Origin: Lysobacter sp. HDW10
GTDB taxonomy: Bacteria > Pseudomonadota > Gammaproteobacteria > Xanthomonadales > Xanthomonadaceae
Direction: 5' to 3'
DNA: 64,000 bases
Assembly: GCF_011300685.1 (NCBI RefSeq)
Contig: NZ_CP049864.1
Span: 467,001-531,000 of the forward strand
The first letter of the stretch is position 1, and each line of letters opens with the position of its first letter. Of this stretch, positions 37,901-43,578 are shown one piece after another. A program made the translations under genes and the position numbers. The notes below the pieces were generated by a model. That model was not told where the DNA came from and ran no database searches. It worked only from the letters and a program-made list of their open reading frames with translations.

Positions 37901-39988
37901 GTTGTTAGCACTGGCATCTGCCGGCACTTCGAAGTTCGGTGTGCTGATGAAGGTGAGTACACCCGTGGTCGGGTCGATCGAGAACAACGATGCGTCGGCA
38001 CCGCCACTGATCGTGTAGGTTGCAGACGGACCATCAACGTCAGTCGAGGTCACGGTCGTCACTGCCGTTTGGTTCTCAGCCACGCTGACAGTGGCGGTTG
38101 CACCGCCACCATTGCTGGTGATCACCGGGGCTTCGTTGACGTTAGTAACCGTGACTGCAATGTCTTGTACATCACTCAGCGAACCGTCGCTGACGGTGAC
38201 TTGTACGTCATAGACGTTGTTACCGCCGGCATCTGTCGGTGATTCGAAGTTCGGTGCGCTGATGAAGGTGAGTACACCCGTGGTCGGGTCGATCGAGAAC
38301 AACGATGCGTCGGCACCGCCACTGATCGTGTAAGCCGCAGAAGGACCATCAACGTCGGTCGAGGTCACAGTGGTCACTGAAGTTTGGTTCTCAGCAACAC
38401 TGACCGTCGCGGTTGCACCGCCACCATTGCTGGTGATGACCGGGGCTTCGTTGACGTTAGTCACGCTGACTGCGATGTCTTGCACATCACTCAGCGAACC
38501 ATCGCTCACAGTGACTTGTACGTCATAGATGTTGTTAGCACCGGCATCGGTCGGTGATTCAAAGTTCGGTGCGCTGATGAAGGTGAGTACACCCGTGGTC
38601 GGGTCGATTGTGAACAACGATGCATCGGCACCGCCACTGATCGTGTAAGTCGCAGAAGGACCATCAACGTCGGTCGAGGTCACAGTGGTCACTGAAGTTT
38701 GGTTCTCAGCAACACTGACCGTCGCGGTTGCACCGCCGCCATTGCTGGTGATCACCGGTGCTTCGTTGACGTTGGTGACTACCAACGCGACGTTCGTCGT
38801 AGCCGACCAGTTGCCTGCGGCATCACCCGCTTGCACGCCGAGCGTGAAGCTATTGCTGCCGGTTTCGTAATCGTTGTTCGCAACACCCGCAGCGGCACCT
38901 GCTGCGGTCAAGGTGATCTTGCCGGCATTGTCGATCGCGTAATAGCCATCGCTCGAGACTTGCGTGCCGTTATCGAAGCGCCATTGCGTCACGCCATTTG
39001 CATCCGCTGCAACGGCAGCGCCGACTTGCGCACCTGCGTGTTGGTTTTCTGAGTAAGAGAAAGTTTGGCTTGCCGTGACCACCGGTGCGGCAGTGTCGAC
39101 TATGAAAGGAATAGCCGGGCTCGGCGTGCTGACATTGCCTGCTGGATCTTTTGCGGTGACGGTAATCGAATGCGGGCCATCCACCAAAGGTGTGGAGGGC
39201 GTAAAGGTCCAATTGCCGTTAGGATCAACAACAGTCGTTCCAACAGGTGTGCCGTTGTCGTAGACCGTAATGACGTCACCTGGCGTGGCGCTACCGCCAT
39301 GGATCACCGGCCTGTTGTCGTCGATGATTTCGTTGTTTTGAATCGTGCCTTGTTTTGGTCCGACATCGTCGGCCGCAACAGGACGCGGCGCAACCGGCGG
39401 CGTGGTGTCGGGCGCAGTGCCGGTGGAAGGCGGCGGCGGCGGGGAGTTCTTCGGTCCGCCACTACCGATGATCGGCAGCAAACCAAGTGCCGGCAGACCC
39501 CATACCCATGCAGGTACGGCACTAGCCGCCTCCGTGGGCCAAAACGCACCGGAAGACAGCGTGTCACCACCAAGCGCCTGCCCTGCTTCCATGTTGTTTC
39601 CGAGTACCGAAACGGCATCGGTCGCATTGCCACTTTCCGGCACGTAGTCGTACCAATTTCCGTTTTCCGCCTGACCAATCAGGGAGCTACCGTGATTGTT
39701 GTAGTAGCCCTCAATGATGAGGTCCGGTTTGTTGATGTCACCGCCTTCAAACGCAATTAGCAAATCATTGCCTGAGCGCTTGGTAGCGATGTTTTCAGGT
39801 GCAAAACCCGTTTGATCGTCGACGAACTCGTATTTGACGCGTGCCTGCGCTACTACTTTGACCGGCTTAAAAGATGCACCTTGACCGTCTCGGCCGCCCG
39901 AAATGTGTTCGACGAGCACAGTTTTCGAAGCGTTATTGATTTTGAGCGTAATGGCAGTAGACATAATTTGAATCCGATTCGCAGACAT
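25958..39988 (-). CDS. Giant RTX/cadherin-repeat adhesin secreted by a type I system
   Basis: 4,676 residues (MSTAITLK at 39964 is an equally plausible start). In order: Bap/BapA-like N-terminal part (about 1-190) with a membrane-like PAWVWGLPALGLLPIIG segment and a PPPPP linker; one bacterial Ig-like domain (about 200-300); a YSENQ repeat; fifteen ~105-residue cadherin-like repeats beginning NEAPVITSNGG (ten in tandem, then 1, 3 and 1), mixed with three NEAPSLTFSG and three SYSYAENQAVGAQVG modules; nine VCBS-like repeats (VISG..TSGSV.EAGG); two NEDT..PV..LLANDTD modules; three PVNTLPASYTTNEDT repeats; a jelly-roll lectin-like domain (GWTLIAGTAG...MMIDDLNLF); RTX nonapeptides (GNDGNDTLNGGGGNDILIGG) and a hydrophobic type I secretion signal ending DANDFRVI. 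There are no cysteines in the repeats. Calcium binding should rigidify the rod outside the cell. Likely a cell-surface biofilm adhesin. Confidence 0.93.
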   Translation of the reverse strand: MSANRIQIMSTAITLKINNASKTVLVEHISGGRDGQGASFKPVKVVAQARVKYEFVDDQTGFAPENIATKRSGNDLLIAFEGGDINKPDLIIEGYYNNHGSSLIGQAENGNWYDYVPESGNATDAVSVLGNNMEAGQALGGDTLSSGAFWPTEAASAVPAWVWGLPALGLLPIIGSGGPKNSPPPPPSTGTAPDTTPPVAPRPVAADDVGPKQGTIQNNEIIDDNRPVIHGGSATPGDVITVYDNGTPVGTTVVDPNGNWTFTPSTPLVDGPHSITVTAKDPAGNVSTPSPAIPFIVDTAAPVVTASQTFSYSENQHAGAQVGAAVAADANGVTQWRFDNGTQVSSDGYYAIDNAGKITLTAAGAAAGVANNDYETGSNSFTLGVQAGDAAGNWSATTNVALVVTNVNEAPVITSNGGGATATVSVAENQTSVTTVTSTDVDGPSATYTISGGADASLFTIDPTTGVLTFISAPNFESPTDAGANNIYDVQVTVSDGSLSDVQDIAVSVTNVNEAPVITSNGGGATATVSVAENQTSVTTVTSTDVDGPSAAYTISGGADASLFSIDPTTGVLTFISAPNFESPTDAGGNNVYDVQVTVSDGSLSDVQDIAVTVTNVNEAPVITSNGGGATATVSVAENQTAVTTVTSTDVDGPSATYTISGGADASLFSIDPTTGVLTFISTPNFEVPADASANNVYDVQVTVSDGSLSDVQDIAVTVTNVNEAPVITSNGGGATAAVSVAENQTAVTTVTSTDVDGPSATYTISGGVDASLFTIDPTTGVLTFISAPNFEVPTDAGANNVYDVQVTVSDGSLTDVQDIAVTVTNVNEAPVITSNGGGATATVSVAENQTAVTIVTSTDVDGPSATYTISGGVDASLFTIDPTTGVLTFISAPNFESPADAGANNVYDVQVTVSDGSLTDVQDIAVTVTNVNEAPVITSNGGGATATVSVAENQTAVTTVTSTDVDGPSATYTISGGADASLFTINATTGVLTFISAPNFESPADAGANNVYDVQVTVSDGSLTDVQDIAVTVTNVNEAPVITSNGGGATAAVSVAENQTSVTTVTSTDVDGPSATYTISGGADASLFSIDPTTGVLTFISAPNFESPTDAGANNIYDVQVTVSDGSLSDVQDIAVSVTNVNEAPVITSNGGGATATVSVAENQTSVTTVTSTDVDGPSAAYTISGGADASLFSIDPTTGVLTFISAPNFESPTDAGGNNVYDVQVTVSDGSLSDVQDIAVTVTNVNEAPVITSNGGGATATVSVAENQTAVTTVTSTDVDGPSATYTISGGADASLFTIDPTTGVLTFISAPNFESPTDAGGNNVYDVQVTVSDGSLTDVQDIAVSVTNVNEAPVITSNGGVATATVSVAENQTSVTTVTSTDVDGPSATYTISGGADASLFSIDPTTGVLTFISAPNFESPTDAGGNNVYDVQVTVSDGSLTDVQDIAVTVTNVNEAPSLTFSGTVPSIEVGTATPGMTVTDANGTDPDAGTTLTYSLTSNPNGYYAIDPTSGVVTLTTAGATFVNSGGTLPNVQVTVSDGALSTNGSVAIGTGADTTPPVVTGGQSYSYAENQAVGAQVGTATANDAVGVTQWRFDNGTQVSSDGFFAISNAGVITLTAAGAAAGAATNDYETGSNNFTLGVQAGDAAGNWSATTNVALVVTNVNEAPVITSNGGGATATVSVAENQTAVTTVTSTDVDGPSATYAISGGADASLFTIDPTTGVLTFISAPNFESPTDAGANNVYDVQVTVSDGSLTDVQDIAVTVTNVNEAPSLTFSGTVPSIEVGTATPGMTVTDANGTDPDAGTTLTYSLTTNPGNYYAIDPTSGVVTLTTAGATFVNGGGTLPNVQVTVSDGALSTNGSVAIGTGADTTPPVVTGGQSYSYAENQAVGAQVGTATATDAVGVTQWRFNNGTQVSSDGFFAINNAGVITLTAAGAAAGAATNDYETGSNNFNLNVQAGDAAGNWSTATTIALAVTNVNEAPVITSNGGGATATVSVAENQTSVTTVTSTDVDGPSATYTISGGADASLFTIDPTTGVLTFISAPNFESPTDAGGNNVYDVQVTVSDGSLTDVQDIAVTVTNVNEAPVITSNGGGATATVSVAENQTAVTTVTSTDVDGPSATYTISGGADASLFTIDPTTGVLTFISAPNFESPTDAGGNNVYDVQVTVSDGSLTDVQDIAVSVTNVNEAPVITSNGGVATATVSVAENQTSVTTVTSTDVDGPSATYTISGGADASLFSIDPTTGVLTFISAPNFESPTDAGANNVYDVQVTVSDGSLTDVQDIAVTVTNVNEAPSLTFSGTVPSIEVGTATPGMTVTDANGTDPDAGTTLTYSLTTNPGNYYAIDPTSGVVTLTTAGATFVNGGGTLPNVQVTVSDGALSTNGSVAIGTGADTTPPVVTGGQSYSYAENQAVGAQVGTATATDAVGVTQWRFNNGTQVSSDGFFAISNAGVITLTAAGAAAGAATNDYETGSNSFNLNVQAGDAAGNWSTATTIALAVTNVNEAPVITSNGGGATATVSVAENQTAVTTVTSTDVDGPSATYTISGGADASLFTINATTGVLTFISTPNFESPTDAGGNNVYDVQVTVSDGSLTDVQDIAVTVTNVNEMPVANADLATTAEDTNLVIPVSTLLANDTDPDGNTLTVTSVQGAQHGTVSLVGGNVTFVPDADYNGPASFTYTISDGNGGTSTATVNINVTAVNDPAVISGVTSGSVIEAGGVANGTAGTPTATGTLTSTDVDNPANTFTAVATATNSTNGYGTYTMTAGGVWTYALNNNNAAVQALNVGGTLTDTFTVTSIDGTSQVVTVTINGRNDAAVISGSTSGSVVEAGGVANGTAGTPTATGTLTSADVDNPATFTAVGTATNSTNGYGTYTMTAGGVWTYALNNNNAAVQALNVGGTLTDTFTVTSIDGTSQVVTVTINGSNDAAVISGSTSGSVVEAGGVANGTAGTPTATGTLTSADVDNPATFTAVGTATNSTNGYGTYTMTAGGVWTYVLNNNNATVQALNVGGTLSDTITVTSIDGTSQVVTVTINGSNDAAVIAGTTTGNVTEAGGVANGTAGTPTATGTLTSTDVDNPATFTAVGTATNSTNGYGTYTMTSGGVWTYVLNNNNAAVQALNAGATMTDTFTVTSIDGTARVVTVTITGSNDNATISGTATGNVAEDGTQTASGTLAVADVDAGQTVFQTPSSLAGTYGTYTFNATTGVWGYTLNNGAANVQALAGGQQVTDTLTVTSLDGTATRNIVVTITGQNDAAVISGATTGSVIEAGGVANGTAGTPTATGTLTSTDVDNPANTFTAVATATNSTNGYGTYTMTAGGVWTYALNNNNAAVQALNVGGTLTDTFTVTSIDGTSQVVTVTINGSNDAAVISGSTSGSVVEAGGVANGTAGTPTATGTLTSADVDNPATFTAVGTATNSTNGYGTYTMTAGGVWTYVLNNNNATVQALNVGGTLSDTITVTSIDGTSQVVTVTINGSNDAAVIAGTTTGNVTEAGGVANGTAGTPTATGTLTSTDVDNPATFTAVGTATNSTNGYGTYTMTSGGVWTYVLNNNNAAVQALNAGATMTDTFTVTSIDGTARVVTVTITGSNDNATISGTATGNVAEDGTQTASGTLAVADVDAGQTVFQTPSSLAGTYGTYTFNATTGVWGYTLNNGAANVQALAGGQQVTDTLTVTSLDGTATQNIVVTINGTNDGPVAQADAVATNEDTAIVIPVANLLANDTDVDGDALSITSVQGAVNGTVSLVGGNVTFIPALNYNGPASFTYTVDDGHGGTATATVNVTVNAVNDAPVNTLPASYTTNEDTAVKLSGLSISDVDAGAGNVTVTLSVASGTLTATNSGGVTVSNSGTSSITLTGSVTAINTYLSTVANQPTFTPVANANGAVALTMLTNDQGNTGSGGALTDSDTIQINVTAVNDAPVNTLPASYTTNEDTAVKLSGLSISDVDAGAGNVTVTLSVASGTLTATNSGGVTVSNSGTSSITLTGSVTAINTYLSTVANQPTFTPVANANGAVALTMLTNDQGNTGSGGALTDSDTIQINVTAANDAPVNTLPASYTTNEDTAVKLSGLSISDVDAASGTMTVTLSVSSGTLTASASGGVTISGSGTSAVVLSGTMASINTYLGNTASQPTFTPVANASGSVTLTMLSSDNGNTGSGGTLTDTDARTINVTAVADVPTLQVVNASRSLIFSNSWESSNNSDNSSESPNPIATLEGWTLIAGTAGASYQTFEVWSDGDSITTGNNGNSNGYAAQGNGNSFLELNKSTNFWETKGIQRTISTQSGTVYELSLDAAGRMGFSAANVKMTIYLDNVVLATYDGTSTNAALDWKNLNIAFVGDGAQHTLRLEATPDATISAGRGMMIDDLNLFAYQGVVAGNAVGGTKTDIILANYISGSLTDTDGSESLSYTFSALSPTAQIIVGATTYSPISGSITISAAELATAHLRLDGSYTGDMSVNVTANATEASNASFATSAVQTLNIHVEPSTLVIMDIVEGSDVSGSYRRGDSGNNTLTGFNNADVLWGNDGNDTLNGGGGNDILIGGAGNDILTGGNGADIFRFSHAGASNADTINDFAHGTDKIELDNALFIALGFDGALPATMFQSNASGNVASTADAHVIYDKNNGQLWYDADGSGTGAAVLIATVYSSGTTPATGLDANDFRVI
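27831..28560 (-). repeat. Tandem 387-bp repeat within the adhesin gene
   Basis: The DNA encoding the PVNTLPASYTTNEDT module (129 residues) recurs at 387-base offset (from about 27831 and from about 28218) with only a few differences; a third, more diverged copy precedes 27790. Confidence 0.85.
28908..30034 (-). repeat. 1.13-kb segmental duplication in the adhesin gene, copy 1
   Basis: This stretch recurs 1,323 bases (441 codons) further along at 30231-31357. By eye the two copies differ at one position (A at 29039 versus G at 30362) and diverge only at the ends. It covers VCBS-like repeats. Confidence 0.85.
30231..31357 (-). repeat. 1.13-kb segmental duplication in the adhesin gene, copy 2
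   Basis: Second copy of the segment at 28908-30034, nearly identical at the DNA level. The near absence of silent changes indicates a recent duplication or gene conversion. Confidence 0.85.
35618..38770 (-). repeat. Ten tandem 315-bp cadherin-like repeats
   Basis: Ten contiguous 105-codon units start with NEAPVITSNGG. The block length (about 3,150 bases) equals ten units. Higher-order duplication is visible: the sequence from about 36241 to 36696 recurs exactly 1,890 bases (six units) away from 38131 to 38586. Confidence 0.9.
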
Positions 39989-40033
39989 GCACCGTTGTCG
40001 TTAGACAGCGGCAAGAAAGGGGTTTGACTTGAA

Positions 40034-40597
40034 TTAGTTCAGCGCACAGCTACGCGTCGAAACGCGCGAAATTGTGTGGTGTTGCTTCAAAGGCATCTTT
40101 GAAAGCTGCTGAAGGGCCGTTGCTTCCTCAAGCGCTGTAGCAACGAAAACGCCATCCTGTACGTCGATCGTGTAGAAACTCACGGTGTCTTCGCTTTGGG
40201 AAATGGCTTGACCGGCCTCGGACTTTTCACGGTATTGGTTTTGCACATTCGTCTCAGCAAAACTGATGCGGTTCGTGCCCGGGCACACCGGTGATTGGGT
40301 ATAGGCACCCGGTCGTAGCGAACCAAGATACTCACCGTTGACATAGACATTGATTGCCTGACCCGCAACGGCACCGACCGGACGCAGCACGACGATCGAG
40401 CTCATGCCACGCGGTGCTGACTTGATGCTTTGCACTTGATAGTTCTTCCAGTGCTCCGTGCTGCCCTTCTTGGAACCTTCGCTCGCGACGGGCGCACGTT
40501 GTGCATCAGCCTTCGACGGCGCCGACTGCCCCGTGAAAGCACTTAGGAGCGGCAATGTGCATACCAGTGCTACAACACTCAAAACTCGAATCGACAT
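40034..40597 (-). CDS. Exported protein of unknown function upstream of the adhesin
   Basis: 187 residues from ATG 40597, chosen for the AGAGGAA ribosome site and a good signal peptide (VLSVVALVCTLPLLSAFTGQSA, cut near residue 25). A linker follows, then a beta-rich segment with VYVNGEYLGSLRPGAYTQSPVCPGTNRI, which resembles PEGA/DUF2846-type repeats that carry a surface-exposed loop. Two cysteines near the end (VCPG, SCALN) could form a disulfide. It lies 46 bases upstream of the adhesin, in the same direction, and so is probably co-transcribed; a role in anchoring or assembling the adhesin is possible but unproven. Confidence 0.75.
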   Translation of the reverse strand: MSIRVLSVVALVCTLPLLSAFTGQSAPSKADAQRAPVASEGSKKGSTEHWKNYQVQSIKSAPRGMSSIVVLRPVGAVAGQAINVYVNGEYLGSLRPGAYTQSPVCPGTNRISFAETNVQNQYREKSEAGQAISQSEDTVSFYTIDVQDGVFVATALEEATALQQLSKMPLKQHHTISRVSTRSCALN

Positions 40598-41037
40598 CAA
40601 AATTCCTCTCGGCGCGGCGCTTTTATGAGACTTGCAGCTGACTACGCAAGTTTCGTGCCAAGAGAACTTGGCCAAAAGTGTGACGGCGGTAGATTTAAAA
40701 TGTGTAAATTCTGCAGCACTTTAGATGTGCCGTGTCCTACATTTTTGTAGAATTTTTCTGAAGCACATACGTTTGAAACACGTACCGTTCGCGCTAACGT
40801 ACTGTTTTTTAAGGGATCGATGTCCGGCGTGCAAAATTGGCCTAATTTTCACCACCGTCGGCAGTTCTGAGGGTGGATTTAACAGCGCGTCGGGTAAAAA
40901 TGTTCAGCGGCATCTTTCGACGGCGCTTGGCCCGATTGCGTCAGAATGTGACCCGCGCAAACACTTTTCGAGATCTGTTTGACGTCTCGAAGTGGCAATG
41001 TCACAATTTCGGGTCCCGCGAAGGCGGTCCGATGTTC
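40598..41037. other. Intergenic region between the adhesin operon and tRNA-Met
   Basis: About 440 bases without a convincing gene. It is visibly AT-richer than its surroundings (for example 40680-40860) and should hold the promoter and regulatory sites of the minus-strand adhesin operon. No specific operator was recognised. Confidence 0.5.
40979..41007 (+). promoter_or_regulatory. Putative sigma-70 promoter of tRNA-Met
   Basis: TTGACG (40979-40984), 17-base spacer, CACAAT (41002-41007), about 30 bases before the mature tRNA 5' end. Confidence 0.55.
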
Positions 41038-41114
41038 GGCTATGTAGCTCAGCCGGTTAGAGCACAGCACTCATAATGCTGGGGTCGGTGGTTCGAGTCC
41101 ACCCATAGCCACCA
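41038..41114 (+). tRNA. tRNA-Met (CAT), elongator type; island insertion site
   Basis: 77 bases including an encoded CCA. The acceptor stem GGCTATG pairs with CATAGCC (41104-41110); the anticodon loop CTCATAA carries CAT; GTTCGAGTC forms the T loop. The perfectly paired G1-C72 end and the sequence are close to E. coli elongator tRNA-Met rather than initiator tRNA. The gene's 3' end is the left attachment site of the genomic island that follows. Confidence 0.97.
41094..41114 (+). other. Left attachment site of the island (attL, tRNA 3' end)
   Basis: The last 21 bases of tRNA-Met, ending ATAGCCACCA, recur as an imperfect copy (18 of 21 bases) at 60445-60465. The integrase gene begins 195 bases to the right, the usual geometry for tRNA-targeting elements. 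Confidence 0.8.
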
Positions 41115-41167
41115 AGAAGCAATTACACGTTTCTACACACGATTCCAGAATTGTGTAACTGTTATAT

Positions 41168-41197
41168 AAAAGCCCGCTTTTAAAGCGGGCTTTTTTT
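41168..41197 (+). terminator. Rho-independent terminator downstream of tRNA-Met
   Basis: Stem AGCCCGCTT / AAGCGGGCT with a short T-rich loop, followed by seven Ts (41191-41197). It now ends the tRNA transcript, but by position it came with the island. Confidence 0.9.
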
Positions 41198-41309
41198 ATT
41201 CCCAGCTACATGGATCTCCACTCGTCTCCATAGGCATCCAGAGTTTCTTGGGGCATTGCTGGGGGCATCGAGGGCAGGTACGATTTGGATGCCCCCACGG
41301 AGTCCACAA

Positions 41310-42527
41310 ATGCCTCTTAGCGACACATCCATTCGCCAAGCCAAGTCAACTGACAAGGCAGTACGTCTATACGACTCAGGCGGCCTCTATTTGGAGGTAA
41401 CACCGAGTGGATCAAAGCTCTGGCGTTGGAAGTTCCGGATCGCCGGAAAAGAGCGGAGACTTGCCTTGGGGTCCTATCCGGCGACCAGCCTAAAAGACGC
41501 TCGACAAAAACGAGATCTTGCCAAGGGACAGCTCGAGAGTGGTGTGGATCCGAGCGCATCACGTCGCGCTGAAAAGATTGCTGGACAAGACCATCATTCA
41601 AACAGCTTAGAGCGAATCGCTCACGAATGGCTATACGTGAAAAAGCATGAGTGGACTGAAAAGCAATTTCTCAAGGAAGAGGGGCGGCTCAAAAAACACG
41701 TCTTCCCATACGTGGGTTCCCGCCCTATCTCGGATGTCGGTGTTTCAGATATCAGACAGCTCATTGAACGTCCCATGCGGGCCGGCCACTTGGAGCAGGC
41801 CCACAGGCTTCGTTTTCAACTGAGCCGCGTCTTCAAGTTTGCGATTGCCACCGAGCGCGCCGATCGAGATCCTGCAGCCGACTTGAGCGCGGTTCTACCC
41901 GGTCGTCGCAAACAGCGTCATCCGACTATCACCGCTCCTGAAAAGGTTGGCGAACTCTTGCGCGTTATTGACGCATTTGAGGGAACCTTCCCCGTAGCAT
42001 GCGCGCTCAAACTGGCTCCCTTGTGGTTCTGCAGACCAGGTGAGATTCGAATGGCGGAATGGTCACAGATCGCTATTGAGTCTGCTGAACCCGTCTACGT
42101 TGTACCACCCGCAAACCGAAAGCTTCGCAAGGCAGCAAAAGAAGCCCCTGATACGCCTCCTCACGTAATCCCATTGAGCAGGCAGGCGATTGAGATATTG
42201 AAGGAACTGCGTGAAGTTACTGGTCGCGGGAAATTCCTCTTCCCCGGCGCGCGCGATCCCAAGCGAAACATGAGCGACGGCGCTGTAAATGCTGCGCTCG
42301 CTCGGCTTGGCTTCAAGGGAATAATCGTTGGTCATGGATTTCGACACATGGCATCGACCCTCCTGCGAGAACAGGGCTGGTCGCGCGAATCGGTGGAAGC
42401 CCAGCTGTCGCATGAAATTGGCGGCACTGAGGGTGTATATAACTTAGCCAAATATCTACCCGAACGTCGCAAGATGATGCAGGCGTGGGCGGATTACTTA
42501 GACACGCTAAAAGAACAAGGACTTTGA
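41310..42527 (+). CDS. P4-type tyrosine site-specific integrase
   Basis: 405 residues from ATG 41310. N-terminal DUF4102 domain (LSDTSIRQAKSTDKAVRLYD, LGSYPATSLKDAR), SAM-like core-binding domain, then the catalytic domain with Arg in WFCRPGEIRMAEW, HGFRHMAST (His-x-x-Arg), LSHE and a Tyr in GVYNLAKYLPERRKMMQ. This is the family of phage P4 and pathogenicity-island integrases that recombine at tRNA 3' ends, matching its place beside tRNA-Met. All catalytic residues look intact, so the element may still excise. Confidence 0.96.
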   Translation: MPLSDTSIRQAKSTDKAVRLYDSGGLYLEVTPSGSKLWRWKFRIAGKERRLALGSYPATSLKDARQKRDLAKGQLESGVDPSASRRAEKIAGQDHHSNSLERIAHEWLYVKKHEWTEKQFLKEEGRLKKHVFPYVGSRPISDVGVSDIRQLIERPMRAGHLEQAHRLRFQLSRVFKFAIATERADRDPAADLSAVLPGRRKQRHPTITAPEKVGELLRVIDAFEGTFPVACALKLAPLWFCRPGEIRMAEWSQIAIESAEPVYVVPPANRKLRKAAKEAPDTPPHVIPLSRQAIEILKELREVTGRGKFLFPGARDPKRNMSDGAVNAALARLGFKGIIVGHGFRHMASTLLREQGWSRESVEAQLSHEIGGTEGVYNLAKYLPERRKMMQAWADYLDTLKEQGL

Positions 42528-42533
42528 GTTCAA

Positions 42534-43562
42534 ATGACCCATCGTGGAAGTAAGACAAGCAACGAACTTAAGGGAATCCGTTACAACAAAGCCAAGAAGA
42601 TCTTTTACGACGATGCCAACGGAACCCAAGAAGACCCCGAGCTTCAGGAGATTTTCTCGGCGGAGACGGACGAAGTTGCCGCGAACCTGGCAGGTCGGTA
42701 CATCCAAGGCCCCTCCCGCATATGTCTTGCGGGGGAATGCTGCCTATGGGCATACCCCTCCAGTTACGTCATGGAAGTGGATTTCGAGGATCTTTTGTGG
42801 TCAGTCAAGAAGGATAAAAGCAACTCTAAGCCCTTCAGCACGTATCTTGAAGCGGATCGTTTTTATATCGGTACCTGGTTCAGCTCATTTGGCAACACTT
42901 GTGTTTTTCGAGTCCTGCAAGGCGTTTTTAATTTAATTGTCTATATCCACGTTGTTCGACTTGAGAACCATCCGGTCGCGACACGTGCGCTTGTAGACAA
43001 GATATGGAAGAGTGACTTGGAAAGCGGACAGCCACCAAGCTTCCATGCGGAACTAGAGCAGCTGGAAAAGATCGATCGCATACTCCACGTTGCATTACGG
43101 CATTGGGCGCATTCCGCAAAGCTATATGACCTCAGCCGGAACGGTGAGATGGACCCCGCGTTGATCTGGCCCCATCTGAACCAAGCAACGATGTATCTGG
43201 GCATGGCATTTGGCCCATGGTCAACTGGTGAAGGCGCGAGGATGAAGGCGCTAAAGCAACACCGGAAACGCATTGAGTGCGAGAAGGATTTTGTTCAAGC
43301 AGTTTTGCTAGTCCTGAAGAAAGAAGCAGATCGATCGCGCATCAATCAGAAAGACATTATTCGAAATCTGGTCACGGAGCCCGCGGTATTCGAGGCATTC
43401 GAGGCATATAGAAAGGCATCTTCGTCGTATGAAAAGGATAAAGAGATCGACGAAAATGACGAGATTGACGCACTGGAACGCTTGATCAAAAAAATCCTCA
43501 AGAACGACCCCAGCGCTCGAAATGAAGTCGTTCGTATCTCTCGTCACAAGATGAAGCCTTGA
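42534..43562 (+). CDS. Hypothetical protein next to the integrase
   Basis: 342 residues, not recognised. It starts 6 bases after the integrase stop on the same strand. Mostly alpha-helical and charged; the middle has a hydrophobic run (FRVLQGVFNLIVYIHVVRL, about 123-141), and the C-terminal third is helical with an acidic then basic end (DENDEIDALERLIKKILKN). There is no signal peptide or catalytic motif that stands out. Genes in this position of P4-like elements are often accessory or defence cargo, but nothing here proves it. Confidence 0.7.
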   Translation: MTHRGSKTSNELKGIRYNKAKKIFYDDANGTQEDPELQEIFSAETDEVAANLAGRYIQGPSRICLAGECCLWAYPSSYVMEVDFEDLLWSVKKDKSNSKPFSTYLEADRFYIGTWFSSFGNTCVFRVLQGVFNLIVYIHVVRLENHPVATRALVDKIWKSDLESGQPPSFHAELEQLEKIDRILHVALRHWAHSAKLYDLSRNGEMDPALIWPHLNQATMYLGMAFGPWSTGEGARMKALKQHRKRIECEKDFVQAVLLVLKKEADRSRINQKDIIRNLVTEPAVFEAFEAYRKASSSYEKDKEIDENDEIDALERLIKKILKNDPSARNEVVRISRHKMKP

Positions 43563-43578
43563 TGCAGTGATCGTCCAG

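Noticed and set aside
35618-38770. Regular 315-bp repeats resembling a CRISPR array
   Set aside because: Units are long, in frame and encode a cadherin-like domain; there are no short palindromic repeats with unique spacers and no cas genes.
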